Source: Pseudoblastomonas marina (GTDB lineage Bacteria > Pseudomonadota > Alphaproteobacteria > Sphingomonadales > Sphingomonadaceae). Taken from it: DNA of 64,000 bases. The number at the start of each line of letters is the position of its first letter. Positions within the stretch are counted from its first letter, which is position 1. The translations under genes were made by a program, and so were the position numbers. Location of the stretch: positions 930,001 through 994,000 of the forward strand of contig NZ_BMID01000001.1 of assembly GCF_014641655.1 (NCBI RefSeq). The letters are read 5' to 3'. Shown in pieces: positions 62,426-64,000 of this stretch. The notes below the pieces were generated by a model that was not told the origin of the DNA, made no database searches, and saw nothing but the letters and a program-made list of their open reading frames with translations.

Positions 62426-63135
62426 CAGCGGACGTAGCTCGCGCCGTTGGCGTCGATCGTCGCGCCGGTCATGCTCGGCGGGGCGTCGAGCGCGCAAAAG
62501 GCGATGATCGCGGCCATTTCCTCGGGTTCGGCGACGCGGCCGAGCGGTATGTCGGCGAGCAGGCCCGGGCCGCCGCGGCTTTCGAGGTAATCGCCCGCCA
62601 TCGCGGTATCGGTGAATCCCGGCGTGATCGCGTAGCTGAGGATGTTTTCCGAGGCATAGGCGCGCGCGATCGTCTTGTGCATCGCCAGCATCCCGCCCTT
62701 GGCCGCGGCGTAGTGCCAATGCGCGGGGCTGTCGCCGCGATGCCCGGCGCGGCTCGCGACATGGACGATCCGCCCGCCCGCATTGCTGTCCTGCCAGTGC
62801 CGCACCGCATAGCGCGAGAGCTGCGCGGCGGCGGTCAGATTGATGCGGATGGTCTCTTCCCACCCGTCGAGCCATTCGATGTCCGAACGGTCGAGCGGAT
62901 TGGGGTCGAAGAACCCGGCGTTGTTGATCAGCACGTCTATTTTTCCGCCGGCGCGCTCGAGCGCCTCTTCCCAAAGCAATTGCGGGGCCTGCGGGTCGGT
63001 CAGGTCGGCGCCGATCGTGTGTGGGTCGTGCGCTTTCGAGCCATGCCCGATAACGGTGCAGCCGCGCGCTTCGAGCGCGCTGCGCGCCGCGGCGCCGATC
63101 CCTCGCGAGGATCCGGTGAGGAGAATATTGGTCAT
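62425..63135 (-). CDS. Short-chain dehydrogenase/reductase (SDR family)
   Basis: This 236-residue protein has TGSSRGIGAAARSA near the N terminus, NNAGFFDPNPLDR, the active-site Ser region HVASRAGH and the catalytic Y-x3-K in HYAAAKGG. The C terminus (GATIDANGASYVR) is typical. The substrate is unknown. I take the ATG at 63135; a longer frame to 63204 overlaps the promoter of sdhC. It is first in the SDR-prmA-DUF2459 operon. Confidence 0.9.
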   Translation of the reverse strand: MTNILLTGSSRGIGAAARSALEARGCTVIGHGSKAHDPHTIGADLTDPQAPQLLWEEALERAGGKIDVLINNAGFFDPNPLDRSDIEWLDGWEETIRINLTAAAQLSRYAVRHWQDSNAGGRIVHVASRAGHRGDSPAHWHYAAAKGGMLAMHKTIARAYASENILSYAITPGFTDTAMAGDYLESRGGPGLLADIPLGRVAEPEEMAAIIAFCALDAPPSMTGATIDANGASYVR

Positions 63136-63247
63136 GGCCGCGCGATAAACCGAGACATTGCCGATCACAATGATGTGCTTCCCCACCTTGCCTCGCGGCC
63201 TCATTCCTTTAAGGGACGGGCCAGAAATTCACGCGACAGGAAAGCCC

Positions 63248-63640
63248 ATGGCCGGAAGACCGCTCTCACCGCATCTGCAAATCTGGAAATGGGGTCCGCA
63301 CATGCTGACCTCGATCCTCCACCGCGTCAGCGGGGACGGGCTCGCGCTGGTCGGCCTGCCCGTGCTGCTGTGGTGGCTCGGCGCGCTCGCCAGCGGGCCC
63401 GAGGCTTATGAGACCTTCGCGCTCGCCGCCTCCTCGCCGATCGGATACATCGTGCTGATCGGCCTGACCTGGGCGTTCTTCAACCATCTCGCATCGGGCC
63501 TGCGCCACTTCGTGCTCGATATCGGCGCGGGCTACGAACTCGATACCAACAAGACCTGGGCGATCGGGACCACCGTGATCGGCGTGGTCCTGACGATCGG
63601 CTTCTGGCTGGTCGTGCTCGCCAAGCAGGGAGTGCTCTGA
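63248..63640 (+). CDS. sdhC: Succinate dehydrogenase cytochrome b556 subunit
   Basis: This 130-residue membrane anchor of complex II has RPLSPHLQIWKWG at its N terminus, the HRVSGDGL helix, and FFNHLASGLRHFVLD containing the heme-ligand His. Three membrane helices are visible. I use the ATG at 63248, where the family starts; the frame reaches back to 63158. Its stop overlaps sdhD (TGATG). Confidence 0.96.
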   Translation: MAGRPLSPHLQIWKWGPHMLTSILHRVSGDGLALVGLPVLLWWLGALASGPEAYETFALAASSPIGYIVLIGLTWAFFNHLASGLRHFVLDIGAGYELDTNKTWAIGTTVIGVVLTIGFWLVVLAKQGVL

Positions 63641-64000
63641 TGGCTCATGAAACCCCCATCGGCCGCGCGCGCGGCCTCGGCTCCGCCCATCACGGCACGC
63701 ATCACTGGCTGCTCCAACGCTTCACCGCGATCGGCAACCTCGTCGCGGTGCTGTTCCTCGTGATCAGCTTCCTGCTGCTCGACGATTACGGCTACGCCGG
63801 TTTCGCCAAGTGGGTCGCGAGCCCGTTGCCCGCGCTGGCGCTGTCGCTGCTGGTGATCTCGGTGTTCTGGCACGCGCGGCTCGGCCTGCAGGTGCTGGTC
63901 GAGGATTACGTGAACACCGCGGGCAACCGCTTCGCCCTCAATGCCCTTCTCAATATCGCGGCGTTTGCCGGCGCGGGTTTCGCGCTGATCAGCATCGCCC
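63640..64000 (+). CDS. sdhD: Succinate dehydrogenase membrane anchor subunit SdhD (partial)
   Basis: The frame starts MAHETPIGRARGLGSAHHGTHHW and is still open at the right edge after 120 codons. The HHGTHHWLLQRFTAIGN segment, the heme-region FWHARLGLQVLVEDYV and the second and third membrane helices mark it as SdhD. It follows sdhC with a TGATG overlap; sdhA and sdhB would be expected to the right. Confidence 0.94.
   Translation, partial: MAHETPIGRARGLGSAHHGTHHWLLQRFTAIGNLVAVLFLVISFLLLDDYGYAGFAKWVASPLPALALSLLVISVFWHARLGLQVLVEDYVNTAGNRFALNALLNIAAFAGAGFALISIA

Overview
The window is GC-rich chromosomal DNA of an alphaproteobacterium, most likely order Sphingomonadales and an Erythrobacter-like lineage. 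The clues are separate b and b-prime subunits of the F0 ATPase, an FYDLN-acid zinc-ribbon protein, a class II (CP4-like) EPSP synthase, a Vsr/C5-methyltransferase island in otherwise dense housekeeping DNA, and S16 and L9 proteins with acidic tails. The genus is an inference from protein character; no rRNA is present.

Layout. 1-6.6 kb: end of the atp F0 operon, a DOPA-dioxygenase-like gene with gloB, and the leftward aroA/orf/cmk/rpsA block. 6.7-12.6 kb: tRNA-Ala, ffh, rpsP, rimM, trmD, rplS, with a 2 kb insertion of three unrelated genes between rimM and trmD, then a terminator and a palindromic interspersed repeat. 12.8-23.6 kb: a rightward run of overlapping genes: S9 peptidase and amino-acid permease; asd, lipoprotein, HCCA-isomerase-like, hydrolase; M2 peptidase, beta-propeller lipoprotein and the rimB-rimK pair. 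23.7-34.6 kb: an atypical LuxR-type regulator, amn, rplI-rpsR-rpsF, a DUF808 protein, a divergent Mur-ligase/LD-carboxypeptidase pair that looks like peptidoglycan recycling, fabD-fabG and dnaN. 34.6-41 kb: a leftward operon of ferredoxin-NADP reductase, PHA synthase and PHA depolymerase, the last two closely resembling the Pseudomonas medium-chain-length system, then a PAS-GGDEF-EAL-PilZ protein and lepA.

43.0-46.1 kb is the accessory region: a leftward vsr, C5-methyltransferase and GHKL-ATPase cassette, tightly coupled and partly AT-rich, beside a terminase-small-subunit-like gene bracketed by imperfect repeats. The GHKL protein carries a C-terminal R-x4-H motif typical of HEPN ribonucleases. 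I consider this cassette the most likely undescribed or poorly described system, probably for genome defence or modification.

47.4-64 kb is again ordinary chromosome: two more diguanylate cyclases, divergent proA/proB, bamD, recN, ligA, a beta-lactamase-like serine hydrolase, an SDR/prmA/TIGR02117-type operon, and sdhC-sdhD running off the right edge. No rRNA, CRISPR array, intact prophage or insertion sequence was seen.
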